Below, piece after piece: positions 52,001-61,863 of a stretch of 64,000 bases of DNA. The translations under genes and the position numbers were made by a program. The notes under the pieces were generated by a model that saw nothing but the letters and a program-made list of their open reading frames with translations, searched no databases and was not told the DNA's origin. Origin of the DNA: Serinus canaria (taxonomy: Eukaryota; Chordata; Aves; Passeriformes; Fringillidae); NCBI RefSeq assembly GCF_022539315.1, contig NC_066322.1:17556765-17620764 (forward strand). Direction: 5' to 3'. Each line of letters starts with the position of its first letter. Within the stretch, counting starts at the first letter, position 1.

Positions 52001-55000
52001 TGTGCTCAGTGGATCTTGGCAGTGCAGGGTTAATGGTTGGGCTTGATCTTAAAGGTCTTCTCCAGCCTAAATGTTTCTATGATTCAGGGCTAGGTTTCTA
52101 AGTTTTTGGGTTTATATATTTTTTTAAGCTATGTATTTTCAGCTGTAACTTGATTTGTAAATGAACTAACACTGTGTTTTAGTCATTCTCCCAGTGCTTC
52201 TTAAAACTTTTTCTCCCAATGCAAATATTGTAGCCTGTTTTCAGTGCATATTTAAGTGTTAGCAGCAAAATGTTTGAATTGGATCAAGATTTTCAAGTCT
52301 AGTGAAAGCTAAACTATCTCTTGAAATAGCTACCTGCCAGTGAGTCTCCAGTTTAACAGCAGTTTCAGCAGTAGTTATTAGTCATCTTGTGAGGTCTCCT
52401 CCAATATCCCATGGCCTCTCCCCAAGTTTCAGCAATTTTGTTATAAATGCTCTATAGGGAAGGATCTTTCAGGTTGTTGCTGCTTAGGCATAGACTCTAT
52501 TTCTACCAAAAGACTGTGTTACTCCTCTAGTACCTTGCTCCCCTTGACTTGGCTTTTAACCTTCATGGACACTGCTAGTAAAATTTGTCAGAGGATGAGA
52601 TTGTTGTTCCAACAGTAGTTAAATTCACCTTTCAGTGGCTCTGATCAAGTTGTGTTCCTGTGTCGTAAATGTGGTTTTCTATTCCCAAGTGCAATTTAAT
52701 GATGCGTCTTCAGCTGAGAAGTACCATTTATAGTGACAAATAAGAGACTACAGTTAGAGAGGTTTCATACAGTGCCGGAATCTCTCAATAACTCTCCTAA
52801 AAGCTAAATTTAATTTGTTCCAAGAATGTCTTGAAAAGTTCACTTTGTGTATGTGCACACATATTTAGTGTATGATGCACACTTCATTACTGGAACAGGA
52901 AATTACTGTTAGGTGATGCTGAATGGATAACCAAAAGTAGAAAAAGTACATATTCTCTTTGCATTCAGCAGCTGACATGCTCATTTCTTCTGTCTTCCAA
53001 AATCCATTGTTAAATCTTTGGGCATAAAGTTTACTTTAAGAAGGTGGGCTTCATTTTTTTAATGAATGGTACCAGCTCAGCCTTCATTGTACAAGAGATG
53101 CTTTAGCCAATAAGTAATAAACAGCTTTTGTCATGTTTACCTGCCCTACTGCTGAAAACCTTTTTTCGGCAATTCCATAGCACTGAGAATGCTTGTTGCC
53201 AGTCCCCCCATCCTGTCCCTCATGCCCCATCATTTTCTGATTGCCATATTTTCTTTTGTGCCTAATTCTAAATTTTTTTTTATTACTGTAGTATATTTGT
53301 CTGATTTTTTACAAAAATGTTTTTGCCCAGGCACTTGTCTACATAGCTTTTTTACAGTAAGTAAAAAAAAGTAATAAGTACAGTGTGGTTGAGGGTAAGA
53401 CTGTGTAAAAAGTAAAATTGTGTGAGAGGATTGTATATGTGAACTGAGTTAAAGCTCTTAGTTGCTGTTTAGGAAAAGATAACACATATTTAGAGCATCA
53501 AAATGCTTCTTTTAAGCTTGTTTTTTAAACTTACTGCAGCAAAAGTTGAAAAACTGTAAAATGCCAGTATTAGGTAGCAGTGCTAATAGATGCAAAATCA
53601 ATTGTGTAATACAGTAATTAATAAATTATTGTGTTAAATAATGATTAGAGGAGCATTTAAAATAAATATATGTGAGTGATTATATACTGGCCAGTGATAC
53701 CTTTACTAGAAATGCTGGGATTACCTGAAGCCTAATTTAAATAGGAGCTTTAGTGTAACAAAAAGTAAATTCCTGGACATTTTGCTGTGGAAAGGTTAAT
53801 ATGTTAAAATTGTCTGTTGAAAAGCACACAAAAGACAAAACATTTTTGTCAGTACTGATCTGAGCTATCATGGTGAATATTTTTCTGGTGATGTAAAAAA
53901 AAGAGGTTTCTTTATTTCAGAAAATCCTTTAGTTTCAAAACTTTATTGTTTTCATTTCTGATTGGTAATGTTTCATATTTTTTGAAACTTAATTGAAATT
54001 ATTCAGAAAACTGAAGTATGAAGGGCAGTGGACATGTAGTCTCAGTGTCACCATAATTCTTTTATCCTTTGCAAGTTTGTTTTTAATGTGTTGTTTCTAA
54101 TGCATTATCCAGCCTATCACACTTCACCTTGTTTCTTCTGTTTGGTTTTATTTTGTTTTCGTAGAGATTTAAATTGAGAACTAGAGAAAACTGTTGTGTG
54201 ATGAGCTTCCAGTGAAAAGTAAAAGAAAACTTTGGCTGTTTGTCTCTTTGAGATACAGTTATAATGTATAATTCTGAACAAGTGAAATCTCGTTACCTGG
54301 AAGCTCAATCTAACCATGTTTGCCAAAATGGTACAGTTTAGAGTCTTGTGTAGACTTCAGATCCTAGGTCAGTGGGTATTTTTCAAATTTTACTCTTCTG
54401 TGTTCCACCAAAATTTCTTTCTCTGCAGCAGACCAAAAAAAAATACCTCCTATTTAATGGATTCTAGTGTTGTCAGTTGGAGATACTGCTAGCTGAATTT
54501 TGAACAGTCTTGAGTGTTGTTAGGTTTTTGTTGTTTTGTCTGCTGTAGTAAGGTGGAAAACACTTTGTGTTCTTCAGTGCAAGAACTTTTTAAAAGCTTA
54601 GTCATGGAAATTTTTTTGGATGAGGATTGATGGTAGTGGTACAGTGTGTGAGTATGGAGTTACTGCATGGTGTACTTCTAAGACATACTGTTTTTACCTA
54701 ATAGGATATTTTGAATTTTATATTTAGATAAATCGAAATATCTTTTTTGGTAGAAGAAAAAGAAGTCTTACACTTGTTTCATTAATGTGTAAGTGCATGC
54801 TGATTTTCAGCACTGATTAATTCATTAATATTATATCTTATGACAGTGTTGTTCTTTAGCTCTTGACTCTAATGTTTACTCCACTGACATATTTTTAACC
54901 AAAGTAAATATTTTTTTTCTGGCCTTCTTTCAAAAGCAAGATTTCTTCCATCCAACTGGCTAGCTGCTTGTCAAGCAAAAGGAGCTCCAGTTGGAATTTT

Positions 55001-57369
55001 GCTGTAATTCTTTGTAAGAATTCTGGAGAGTATTCTGAATAGTCTTTCTGGTGTTTTGTACATTGATGCTAATGCTTCCCTGATTCTTTTAGGTAAATGT
55101 ATCTGGATCTTCCCCCTCCCCTGTCTGTGTTGGCTGCATTGTGTTGTTAGTTGGTTTTTCCTTTTTTATGAGTGAGCTTGTGGTTCAGAATGGATATTTT
55201 CCTTCCTTAAATTGTTGGTTTCATCAGCTTTTTGTGATGTCAGTCCTCTGGGTCATCCCCTTTCTCTGCTCTGATCTTTCCCAGCATAATTGATGCTTCC
55301 CATCTTGCTTTGTTACTTTTCTGCTTTTTGTGTCCAGTTCCTTAGTGCAAGCAGTTTTTAAAAAAGACTTTGGGATCTATTAATGATTCACCACTATTTT
55401 ATTTCTTTCAAAAAATCTCTGGGTAGCCACTAACTGTTTTTACTTTAATGTATGTTGGAGTTCCTATGTGACCCCTTGTTAGACATGTTTAATATGTGAT
55501 TCCATGTTATTATATGAGATGCTTCACTGCACGTGAGGTGTAAAGAATTTGCTGTGGTCTCTGTCAGATGAACAAGTCTTGAACAACCTACCTTCCATGA
55601 AACTAGCATTTGTCTCTGCAGAATTTGTTCTGAAGCCTTGAATTTGACCTAAACCAAATGAGATGGCTCACTTAAAATTAATCTCATGTTTATAATTAAA
55701 AGTATTTTTTAATAAAGCATTAATAATATCAGTAAACTTTTCAAATAGAGTCTGAATATGTCTTTCAGCCAATGGTAATGACAACAAGAAATTCAAAAGT
55801 GATGATAAAATGGATGGGGCTCCTTCTCGTGTTCTTCATATCAGGAAATTGCCTGGGGAAGTGACAGAAACAGAAGTTATTGCTTTAGGTTTACCTTTTG
55901 GTAAAGTAACCAACATCCTGATGCTGAAAGGGAAAAACCAGGTAATTTGTTGCTTTTTGATTTTTGGTATGCTTACTGTCTGATTTCAAAATATATTATT
56001 AAAATGCTATTGAAGTAAGTCATAAAGCAGTGAGTATTCTAGAAAAAAAGAGCTTTTATTTCTTTATTTTTCTAAATGAGTTTATGCCATTTTTTAGTAA
56101 ATTTTGGGGGGAAATGGGATGGTTGGCAGCTACATAATGCAAGAAGTTAGTTGGAAGATAAATATTTATTCTTGCATCTTCACTGATGAATTTTTGGAGA
56201 TGAAGTAGCTTAGCAAATAAAGTTGGCATGTGTAGAATGACATTTTCTGAAGGCTGATATCAATTTTTTAAAATCTGTTATCAAACTCTTTGTTATTTTA
56301 TTTGCATCTATTATGAAGATTACCTGCTTTGTAAATACTGAAAATTTTAATTTTTTTATTTGCAGGCATTTTTGGAACTTGCCACAGAAGAAGCAGCTAT
56401 CACTATGGTTAATTACTACTCTGCTGTGACACCTCATCTTCGTAACCAACCCATTTACATCCAGTATTCCAATCATAAAGAACTAAAGACTGATAACACA
56501 CTTAACCAGGTATATTTACTGTTTTAGAATTTTCCCTTCCTTTTAGAACTTTCTACATAATTAAAATGGCAGTGAAGTATTAGCTGAGATTACCTTTTGA
56601 ATGTAAGAGAAGTACCTCTGCTTTCTGTAGTGTTGGGGTTTTCCTTGGTTGGTTTGTGGGTTAGTTTTATTTCCTGTAAAGGAAAGAATCTTGAAACCTA
56701 CAGAATCCTCACTTTCTTTATTCTTACTTTCTTATTAGAACAATAAGCTTTCTACTAGAAAGATTGATATTGGTGCCTTTTGAAGCCCCTCCTTAATGTG
56801 ACATAAGGATTAATTGCTGTTTTCATTTTTGTTGGCTTTTCTCACAGAGTCAGACTGCATTGCAGTTAAACATTGTGTTATGTCTGTAGCCCTGAGTTTT
56901 AAATAAGTGGACTATTTTGTGTTTCTGGAGTTAACTATAATAATTTTTCTAACTAATTTCAAGCTGTTATCTTGAAATATTAAGAAAATCTCTCTTCTGT
57001 CATATTTTTTTTTAAGCGGGCCCAAGCTGTTCTTCAGGCAGTGACGGCTGTGCAGGCATCAAACGCTCCCATTAGTGGGACCACTGTTAGTGAGAGTGCA
57101 GTGACTCCAGCTCAGAGTCCAGTACTTAGAATAATTATTGACAACATGTACTATCCAGTAACCTTGGATGTTCTTCATCAGGTATGTCAAATTTCACTTT
57201 AGCTTGAGCTGTCATTGGGAGACACAGATGTGTAAAACTGTACAATGTTTTTTGGCAGATATTCTCTAAATTTGGTGCTGTATTGAAGATAATCACGTTC
57301 ACAAAGAATAACCAGTTTCAAGCTTTACTGCAGTTTGGTGATCCAGTAAATGCACAGCAAGCAAAACAA
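30999..57369 (+). CDS. PTBP2: PTBP2, polypyrimidine tract-binding protein 2 (5' part, seven coding exons, truncated by window end)
   Basis: PTBP2 is a nuclear RNA-binding protein that binds CU-rich pre-mRNA and represses alternative exons, mainly in developing neurons and testis. The seven exons at 30999-31006, 32603-32633, 44929-45004, 55769-55941, 56366-56509, 57017-57181 and 57259-57369 join in frame to 236 codons. The protein starts [20 protein letters not shown] and has basic clusters K13-R14 and K45-K46-F47-K48 in the family's bipartite nuclear-localisation region. RRM1 covers about residues 59-133 (RNP2 VLHIRKLP at 60-67, RNP1 around KNQAFLEL at 94-101). RRM2 starts near 181 (RNP2 LRIIIDNM at 181-188) and is cut off after residue 236. 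The family is about 530 residues with four RRMs, so RRM2's end, RRM3 and RRM4 are outside the window. PTBP2 is preferred over PTBP1 and PTBP3 because the leader and linker match remembered human PTBP2 (for example [17 protein letters not shown] and [17 protein letters not shown]). All introns are GT/AG and no frame is broken. Confidence 0.97.
32010..32049 (+). repeat. Short tandem duplication, period 22
   Basis: CACAACCTCTAGGGAAAA at 32010-32027 is repeated as CACAACCTCTAAGGAAAA at 32032-32049, with a shorter echo (ACACAACCTG) just after. No known element recognised. Confidence 0.75.
32456..32508 (+). repeat. Triplicated 16-bp motif upstream of exon 2
   Basis: Three diverged copies of TGCTCAAGGAACTTGT lie at 32456-32471, 32477-32492 and 32493-32508, the last ending 94 bases before exon 2. 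Each differs from the pattern by one base. The function is unknown; it lies in the region that normally holds branch-point and splicing-regulator sites. Confidence 0.7.
32603..32633 (+). CDS. PTBP2: PTBP2 exon 2 (31 nt)
   Basis: This tiny exon encodes [10 protein letters not shown] after completing Gly3. The acceptor is a T-rich tract ending ACAG at 32602. The donor is AAG|GTAGGA, weaker than consensus (G at +4, G at +5, A at +6). At 31 nt it is not a multiple of three. Skipping it joins exon 1 to exon 3 in another frame and reaches TGA at 44984-44986 after 21 codons. Confidence 0.95.
37669..37706 (+). repeat. Two-copy 19-bp tandem repeat
   Basis: AAAGATATCTGTTAACAGT followed directly by AAAGATATCTGATAACAGT, one mismatch. 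A recent small tandem duplication inside PTBP2 intron 2. Confidence 0.8.
44133..44171 (+). repeat. Two-copy 20-bp tandem repeat
   Basis: CAAGGGTGGTTTAAATATT and CAAGGATGGTTTAAATGTT are separated by one base. A small duplication in intron 2 with no recognised function. Confidence 0.75.
44904..44926 (+). promoter_or_regulatory. Pyrimidine-rich splice acceptor of exon 3 with PTB-type motifs
   Basis: The tract between the exon 3 acceptor AG and 44904 is almost pure pyrimidine and holds TCTCTT, TCTCTTT and TTTCTTTTT. PTB proteins bind UCUU/CUCUCU in such tracts, so the site could be bound by PTBP1 or PTBP2 itself. That step is inference. Confidence 0.45.
44929..45004 (+). CDS. PTBP2: PTBP2 exon 3 (76 nt)
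   Basis: Encodes [18 protein letters not shown] then MSSMVVT plus the first base of Ala39. It carries R14 of the N-terminal basic signal and the serine-rich leader. The acceptor has a pyrimidine tract at 44904-44926 with TCTCTT and TTTCTTTTT, and the donor is a strong GTAAGT at 45005. Its length is not a multiple of three, so skipping it would frameshift into a stop in exon 4. Confidence 0.96.
49850..49990. other. Candidate conserved non-coding element (AT-rich, TAATTA-type cluster)
   Basis: Contains repeated homeodomain-like cores (ACATTAATTGG, TTATAATTAATGATG, TGATTACAATTAATAATAATTGG) within about 140 bases, a density typical of vertebrate developmental enhancers. Base composition alone can also give such motifs, so this is only a candidate; conservation cannot be tested here. 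Confidence 0.25.
52016..52086 (+). mobile_element. CR1 LINE, 5'-truncated 3' terminus
   Basis: The stretch reading GGTTAATGGTTGGGCTTGAT, then CTTAAAGGTCTTCTCCAGCC and TTTCTATGATTC, matches the 3' end of avian CR1 elements, including the short terminal octamer-like repeat instead of a poly-A tail. Only about 70 bases remain, in sense orientation to PTBP2. Most CR1 copies are heavily 5'-truncated like this. The upstream limit is approximate. Confidence 0.85.
55769..55941 (+). CDS. PTBP2: PTBP2 exon 4, leader end and first half of RRM1
   Basis: 173 nt, from the second base of Ala39 to Gln96. It has the second basic cluster (KKFK, 45-48) and then RRM1 from about residue 59, with RNP2 (VLHIRKLP) and the first helix and strand through LMLKGKNQ. 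Acceptor TTTCAG at 55768, donor GTAATT. As I remember human PTBP2, the changes here are conservative and confined to the leader (SDD here where human has GED). Confidence 0.97.
55942..56365 (+). other. PTBP2: PTBP2 intron 4 (424 bp)
   Basis: GTAATT...TTGCAG. Short AT-rich intron between the two halves of RRM1. No embedded feature seen. Confidence 0.95.
56366..56509 (+). CDS. PTBP2: PTBP2 exon 5, second half of RRM1
   Basis: 144 nt, 48 codons, phase 0 on both sides. Starts [18 protein letters not shown], which holds the RNP1-like strand with Phe98 and the second helix. It then gives the last strand (QPIYIQYS) and the start of the linker ([12 protein letters not shown]). Acceptor TTGCAG at 56365, donor GTATAT. 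Confidence 0.97.
56510..57016 (+). other. PTBP2: PTBP2 intron 5 (507 bp)
   Basis: GTATAT...TTTTAAG. AT-rich, with a T run directly before the acceptor. No embedded feature seen. Confidence 0.95.
57017..57181 (+). CDS. PTBP2: PTBP2 exon 6, inter-RRM linker and start of RRM2
   Basis: 165 nt, 55 codons, phase 0. Encodes the Ala/Val/Gln-rich linker ([13 protein letters not shown]), a Ser/Thr-rich stretch and RRM2 RNP2 (LRIIIDNM), ending at LDVLHQ. The acceptor is a long T run ending TTTTAAG at 57016, with AAG rather than CAG. Donor GTATGT. The linker ASNAPIS differs from remembered human TANTPLS, a normal variable patch. Confidence 0.97.
57182..57258 (+). other. PTBP2: PTBP2 intron 6 (77 bp)
   Basis: GTATGT...TTTGGCAG. 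At 77 bases it is close to the practical minimum for vertebrate introns. The T-rich stretch before the acceptor is only about seven bases long, so exons 6 and 7 are probably recognised together across the intron. Confidence 0.95.
57259..57369 (+). CDS. PTBP2: PTBP2 exon 7, middle of RRM2
   Basis: 111 nt, 37 codons, phase 0. Starts [20 protein letters not shown] and ends NAQQAKQ, covering helix 1, strands 2 and 3 (RNP1-like FQALLQF) and the beginning of helix 2. Acceptor TTTGGCAG at 57258, strong donor GTAAGT at 57370. The last codon CAA (Gln) sits where I remember Leu in the human protein. This is the last PTBP2 exon in the window. Confidence 0.96.
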
Positions 57370-57838
57370 GTAAGTATAGTTCTCTTCTAAGGCCAGAGAT
57401 CTTCCTGTACTCTCAGTATTTGTAAAATGTTGATCTAACCCAGTACTTCTGTAACAATGTGTCGTGCTCCTCCACCACATTTGTGAATCTTTTGAGATTC
57501 AAAAAAATAAGTAGAAGTTAGTTGTTATACTATGTGAAATCAGTGTTTAAGGATAGTATGTTTATGGATACTATGTCTAAAATATTTTAGGCATTTATAT
57601 GAACAAATATTTTAGTAAGAGGGCACAGAGATGAAATAATATGCAAGACTGCAATAGTAAAAATGTCACCCAGAAGTAAGAATGTAGGATGTAATGGTGA
57701 TGCATAATTAATTCACTGTAAGCAGCAAATTTAGTAACCCTAATGAATTGTTGTTGGCAGGTACTTTTAAGCATCCATACAAAAATGTGATTTGTGGATT
57801 AGTTACAGATCTGAGAAAGTATTTAGTTATATCATCCT

Positions 57839-57858
57839 AAAAAAAAAAAAAAAAAAAA
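57839..57858 (+). repeat. Poly-A run (20 bases)
   Basis: Uninterrupted A run in intron 7. No retroposed gene body was recognised immediately upstream, so it is treated as simple sequence. Confidence 0.9.
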
Positions 57859-60800
57859 GAAAATCTGAACTTACTTGTAGCCATAAATGCCCAGAAGAAA
57901 GAGTGCAATTTACTCATGTGACCAGACTGTGAAGAAGCTTTGCAGCAGTGATGGGTGAGCAGGATCTTGCTTTTGTTTTATAGGAAACTCTCCTATCCTG
58001 GGTAGGAGAGGCAAGAACAGGTAGCTGGTTTTATTCATTATAGCAGGAGAGAGCCTATGGATAAATTATGGCAAAGATCAACAGCATGTCATCTAGACCA
58101 GATGGTTTGAATTAATTGAATGGCATATGTTCACATTTGTGGCAGTAGAAAAGGTGAACCAAAGGGGAAGGTGAGATTTTTATTATTATTATAATAATTT
58201 TCAAGAGATAAATGGAATTAATTTGTATTTTCAAACCTTCACATGCAGTCTGAGTTTGAGGAAGGCTGATTAAAATTGATGTGCTGGTTTAAGTGTTGCT
58301 TGGCAGCATAGAAAGTGCTTATTGCCTGTAGATGACAGACTAGCTGAGAAATTCACAAAATTGAAAAGCTCACACCTCAGGCTAAGTTGGCAAATTTTCC
58401 TCTTGGTAGAGGAAAGACAAAAATGGGCTTAATTTTGTGTTGCAAAGAATGAGGACTATGTTGAAATAAAGAGTTGGTTAAGTGGTGGAGGGTGGTCATT
58501 TTTGTCCCTATCACCAAATGAAATACTCAGCATTGAGTCAAGAGCTGTGAGATGGTCAAGACAGGGCATCACAAAGAATTGAACGTGTTTTCAAAAAGCA
58601 GAGTGTAAATTTTCATGCTAATGAGGAAAACAAGAGAGAAGAGATGATTTGCAGCTTGATTTATGGTGGCCCACTTTAAGATAATCTACTCCAGAAAAGC
58701 AGTCTGGAAATTCTTACAGATCTGGAACACCATTTAAATTAGGGATGTCCTTTTCAGAGTTGAAATAATATCAAGTATTAGATTGTGCCTCAGAGTAAAG
58801 AGAGATGCAGATATGCCACTGTACTACATAAGAATTTGTATGGATGGGGATGGACCTTGCAGGTTTAAAATTGTGGTACAGAAACTACATCATAGCCTAC
58901 AAGTTCTGCAGAAATCAGTTGTAGACATTTAGATTTATATTTGAAATATTTGATAAATAGTTGGATGCTAAATGTATTTGTTACAGAAGGTTGTAACTCA
59001 GACTTCACTTCTGTTTGGAAAGTCATTTTTCAGTAGTAGATGTTACTGCTGCTTTTAAAGTGCTTTTCTGATGCAAAGTATGACATCAAGCGTTAAAGCT
59101 TTTGGCCTCATTTTTTGAGTCATATATATTATCAGGAAATTTAATGGAAAAATGACATCTACGAAATGGACTGTAGTGATATGAAAATTATCAGTGTAGT
59201 TCTAGGAATAAATTATAAAGAAGTTACAAATGAAAGGATGAGGTATGTAAAAATGTGAAACGAATCTAAGAATCTCTTGCTATTGTTGGCTTCAGACAAA
59301 CTGATACTAGCTTGTGGGACTCTGTTGGTCTTAAAAAAACCCAGCATGTGTTTGTTTCTCCAGTTTTGCATGTTTTCATTAGGGTACCTGTTCACTTGTA
59401 TGTGTGTGAATGACTAAACTTCCTTAAATAAGTGACTCCTGTATGTACAGTCATTGTCAGAGTAATGTTGGGGCCTTATTGTCAGAATGAAGTGGTCTTA
59501 GGTTTATAGTTTCATATTTTAACCAATCTATGTGTAAATAACAAAATGTTAAGAGTAGCACCAACTGCAATTACTAAAGGATGTTAAATTGGAAGGAACG
59601 TTTGATTTCCCCACTACCCTCACAAACGAAATAGAATAAAATATAGTTCTTACAGTTAAGCCACTGTGATAAAACATGAAGTGCCACCAGAACAAAAATA
59701 TCAAAAGGAAATAAGCAGTCAGCAGTCAGGTGGTAGGGAAAACCCCCTTCAGCTTAAATACGTCTGGATGTAGAAGCAAGATGATGTGGTGGCTGCAATT
59801 AAGTTGTGTGGAGTTCAAGATCAAACACATGGTAAAAGAGCAAAGTTTCAATTTGTTTTCCATCCAAGCTACTGTAGAAGATAATGGGGAAATTTAATTT
59901 TCCGGTGGCCCTCTTCACAGGAAATCAGAATGTGGCCTTAATAGAAATTGAAGACTTATTAAGGAAGTTAAAGAGCAATTTGAAAAACTCAAGTGATGTA
60001 AGTACCAAGGAGAGATGCTATGCATTTGAAGGTTCTGAGAAAACAGTGACACTGACAAGAATGTGCAATATGAAGCCTCTAGCCCTGTGGGATCACTTTT
60101 GCAATTTGAATGAGCAGCTTGTGAAAAACCTCATTCCTGCTCTGCTTGTTTTGTGAGAAACTCATTTCCTGTAAAGCAGATAGTGGCTCCACCGATACTT
60201 GTTTCATCACCACCCTCAGGTTGGATCATTATGGGTTCCTTGGGTGAAGACTGGGAGCTTCAGATTCTGTATAATGCAGCAGTCTAGCCAGGGTGGAGAA
60301 TGTTACTGAGAATGGGCAAGAGTAGAGCACATTGAACTGCCGTGCTTCTGCTAATGAAGGTTTTGTCTGGAGATGTCTGTATGCATATGGAGATATCTAA
60401 GCATTAAAAATAGCCCATTTTCATTGTAAATGATGAGTACTCTTAGCATAAGCAGCACACTTAAATATTTGAACACCAGTACTCTGGTATACCATGAGAT
60501 GAGAGTGCTGGTGTTTCTATCTGAGAAGCTGGCTAATTCAGAGCATTGCCTTTGTGCAGATGTACTGGAAGTATTCTTGCCAGATCATGGATATTAACAG
60601 TTATTAATGACTCATCTGTAGACAATCAACTGAGGCTCATATGTAGGGCATGCTGGTCATCTTGACCCAGCATGGGTTAAAAATATCACTAGAGGTTCTG
60701 TTACAGTTGGCCGGTTGATCCTTCCTTGGCCTGCCTGTGATTCAAAGATTCCAGTGAAGGTTTGACTGCACTTGTCATCTTTCCAGTTGTTTTGCCTCGC

Positions 60801-61784
60801 AGCTTCAGGGTAGCTCTGTGCTGGTAGCAGTCTGCAAAAGATCTCTGCCAATATGCATTGCCCTAAAATATGTAGTAGGAACTTCAGGTAGTTATTACGG
60901 AATGGAAGAAAGGATATCTTCAGATAGGATACTGAGCTGCAGGGCTATTATCTGCTATTACTGTATTAGGCGTTTTTGGGCATCTTTAGTTCTAAGGGGC
61001 ACAGTTTATGCTCAGAAATGATAAGTAGTGTTCAGGTAAACAGGAGAGTGCTGGATTGCATTGTATCGGAAGTGCAGCAACAGGTCCTTTGCACATAAAA
61101 TATGTTAATTTTTGAGAACAGAATGTATTTACATACACTTTTTAGCCACAGAAACTTCTTGTATCTTAGATAGTTGTCTCAAAAGAAATTACTTTCATTC
61201 AGATGCACAGATCTGTAGGATGCACTTGGGACATATCTCTTCCAAGAGAGATACTCAAGTAAATACCTTGAGGTACTTACTTGAGCTGGAGTATGTTTTT
61301 TAAGTGTTGCTTCCTTGGGTTTGGGGGTTTTTATGCCTTTAGTTCTTAACACCCTTCTGAAAATCTTTGGTTTAGTTTTTTGGCTTTGCTAATACAGGCA
61401 AGATGAAGAATGGTACATTTGTAGAAGGTCTCATGATTCTGGATCTCCTTGGTTTGGCCCATGTGTGGTATGGTATCACATGTGAAATAAATACTCAAAA
61501 GAAAAGTTTCTTAGCAGTAACTAGAGTTCTTAGAGATCATGTTTGTATGTACATTCACTAGCAGTGAATGGCTGGTGTCATATTTTTCAGGGTGTCTGAG
61601 AGGAACAGTGTTTGAGGATTTGTTGCACATTCTTTTGCCATACAAGTAAGAGCTCAGGACACACATTCACATTTGTGACTTTAGTTGTGAACAGTTAATC
61701 TTGGAAAGAATGCTGGTTGGTGAGAGTATTTCTTGCATTGTTAGAAGTGTATGATGTTGCTGGTAAACATGGTTGGGGCAAGGG

Positions 61785-61863
61785 TTTTTTTGGTTTGGTT
61801 TTTTTTTTTGTTTTTTTTTGGTTTTTTTTGGTTTTTTTTTTTTGTTGGTTTTTTTTTTTTTTG
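61785..61863 (+). repeat. T-rich (TTTTTTTTGG)n-like low-complexity tract
   Basis: About 79 bases made only of T runs broken by G or GG, with a roughly 10-base spacing in the middle. On the transcribed strand it is U/G-rich. The long hydrophobic or lysine-rich frames here are artefacts of this composition. Confidence 0.9.

Larger units (their letters stand above)
45005..55768 (+). other. PTBP2: PTBP2 intron 3 (10,764 bp)
   Basis: GTAAGT...TTTCAG. Mostly AT-rich unique sequence. Within it are a sense-oriented CR1 3' fragment near 52,016-52,086 and AT-rich homeodomain-motif clusters near 49,850-49,990 and 53,560-53,720. The longest open frame (50829-51215) is low in informative residues and unrecognised. 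No RNA gene seen. Confidence 0.9.
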
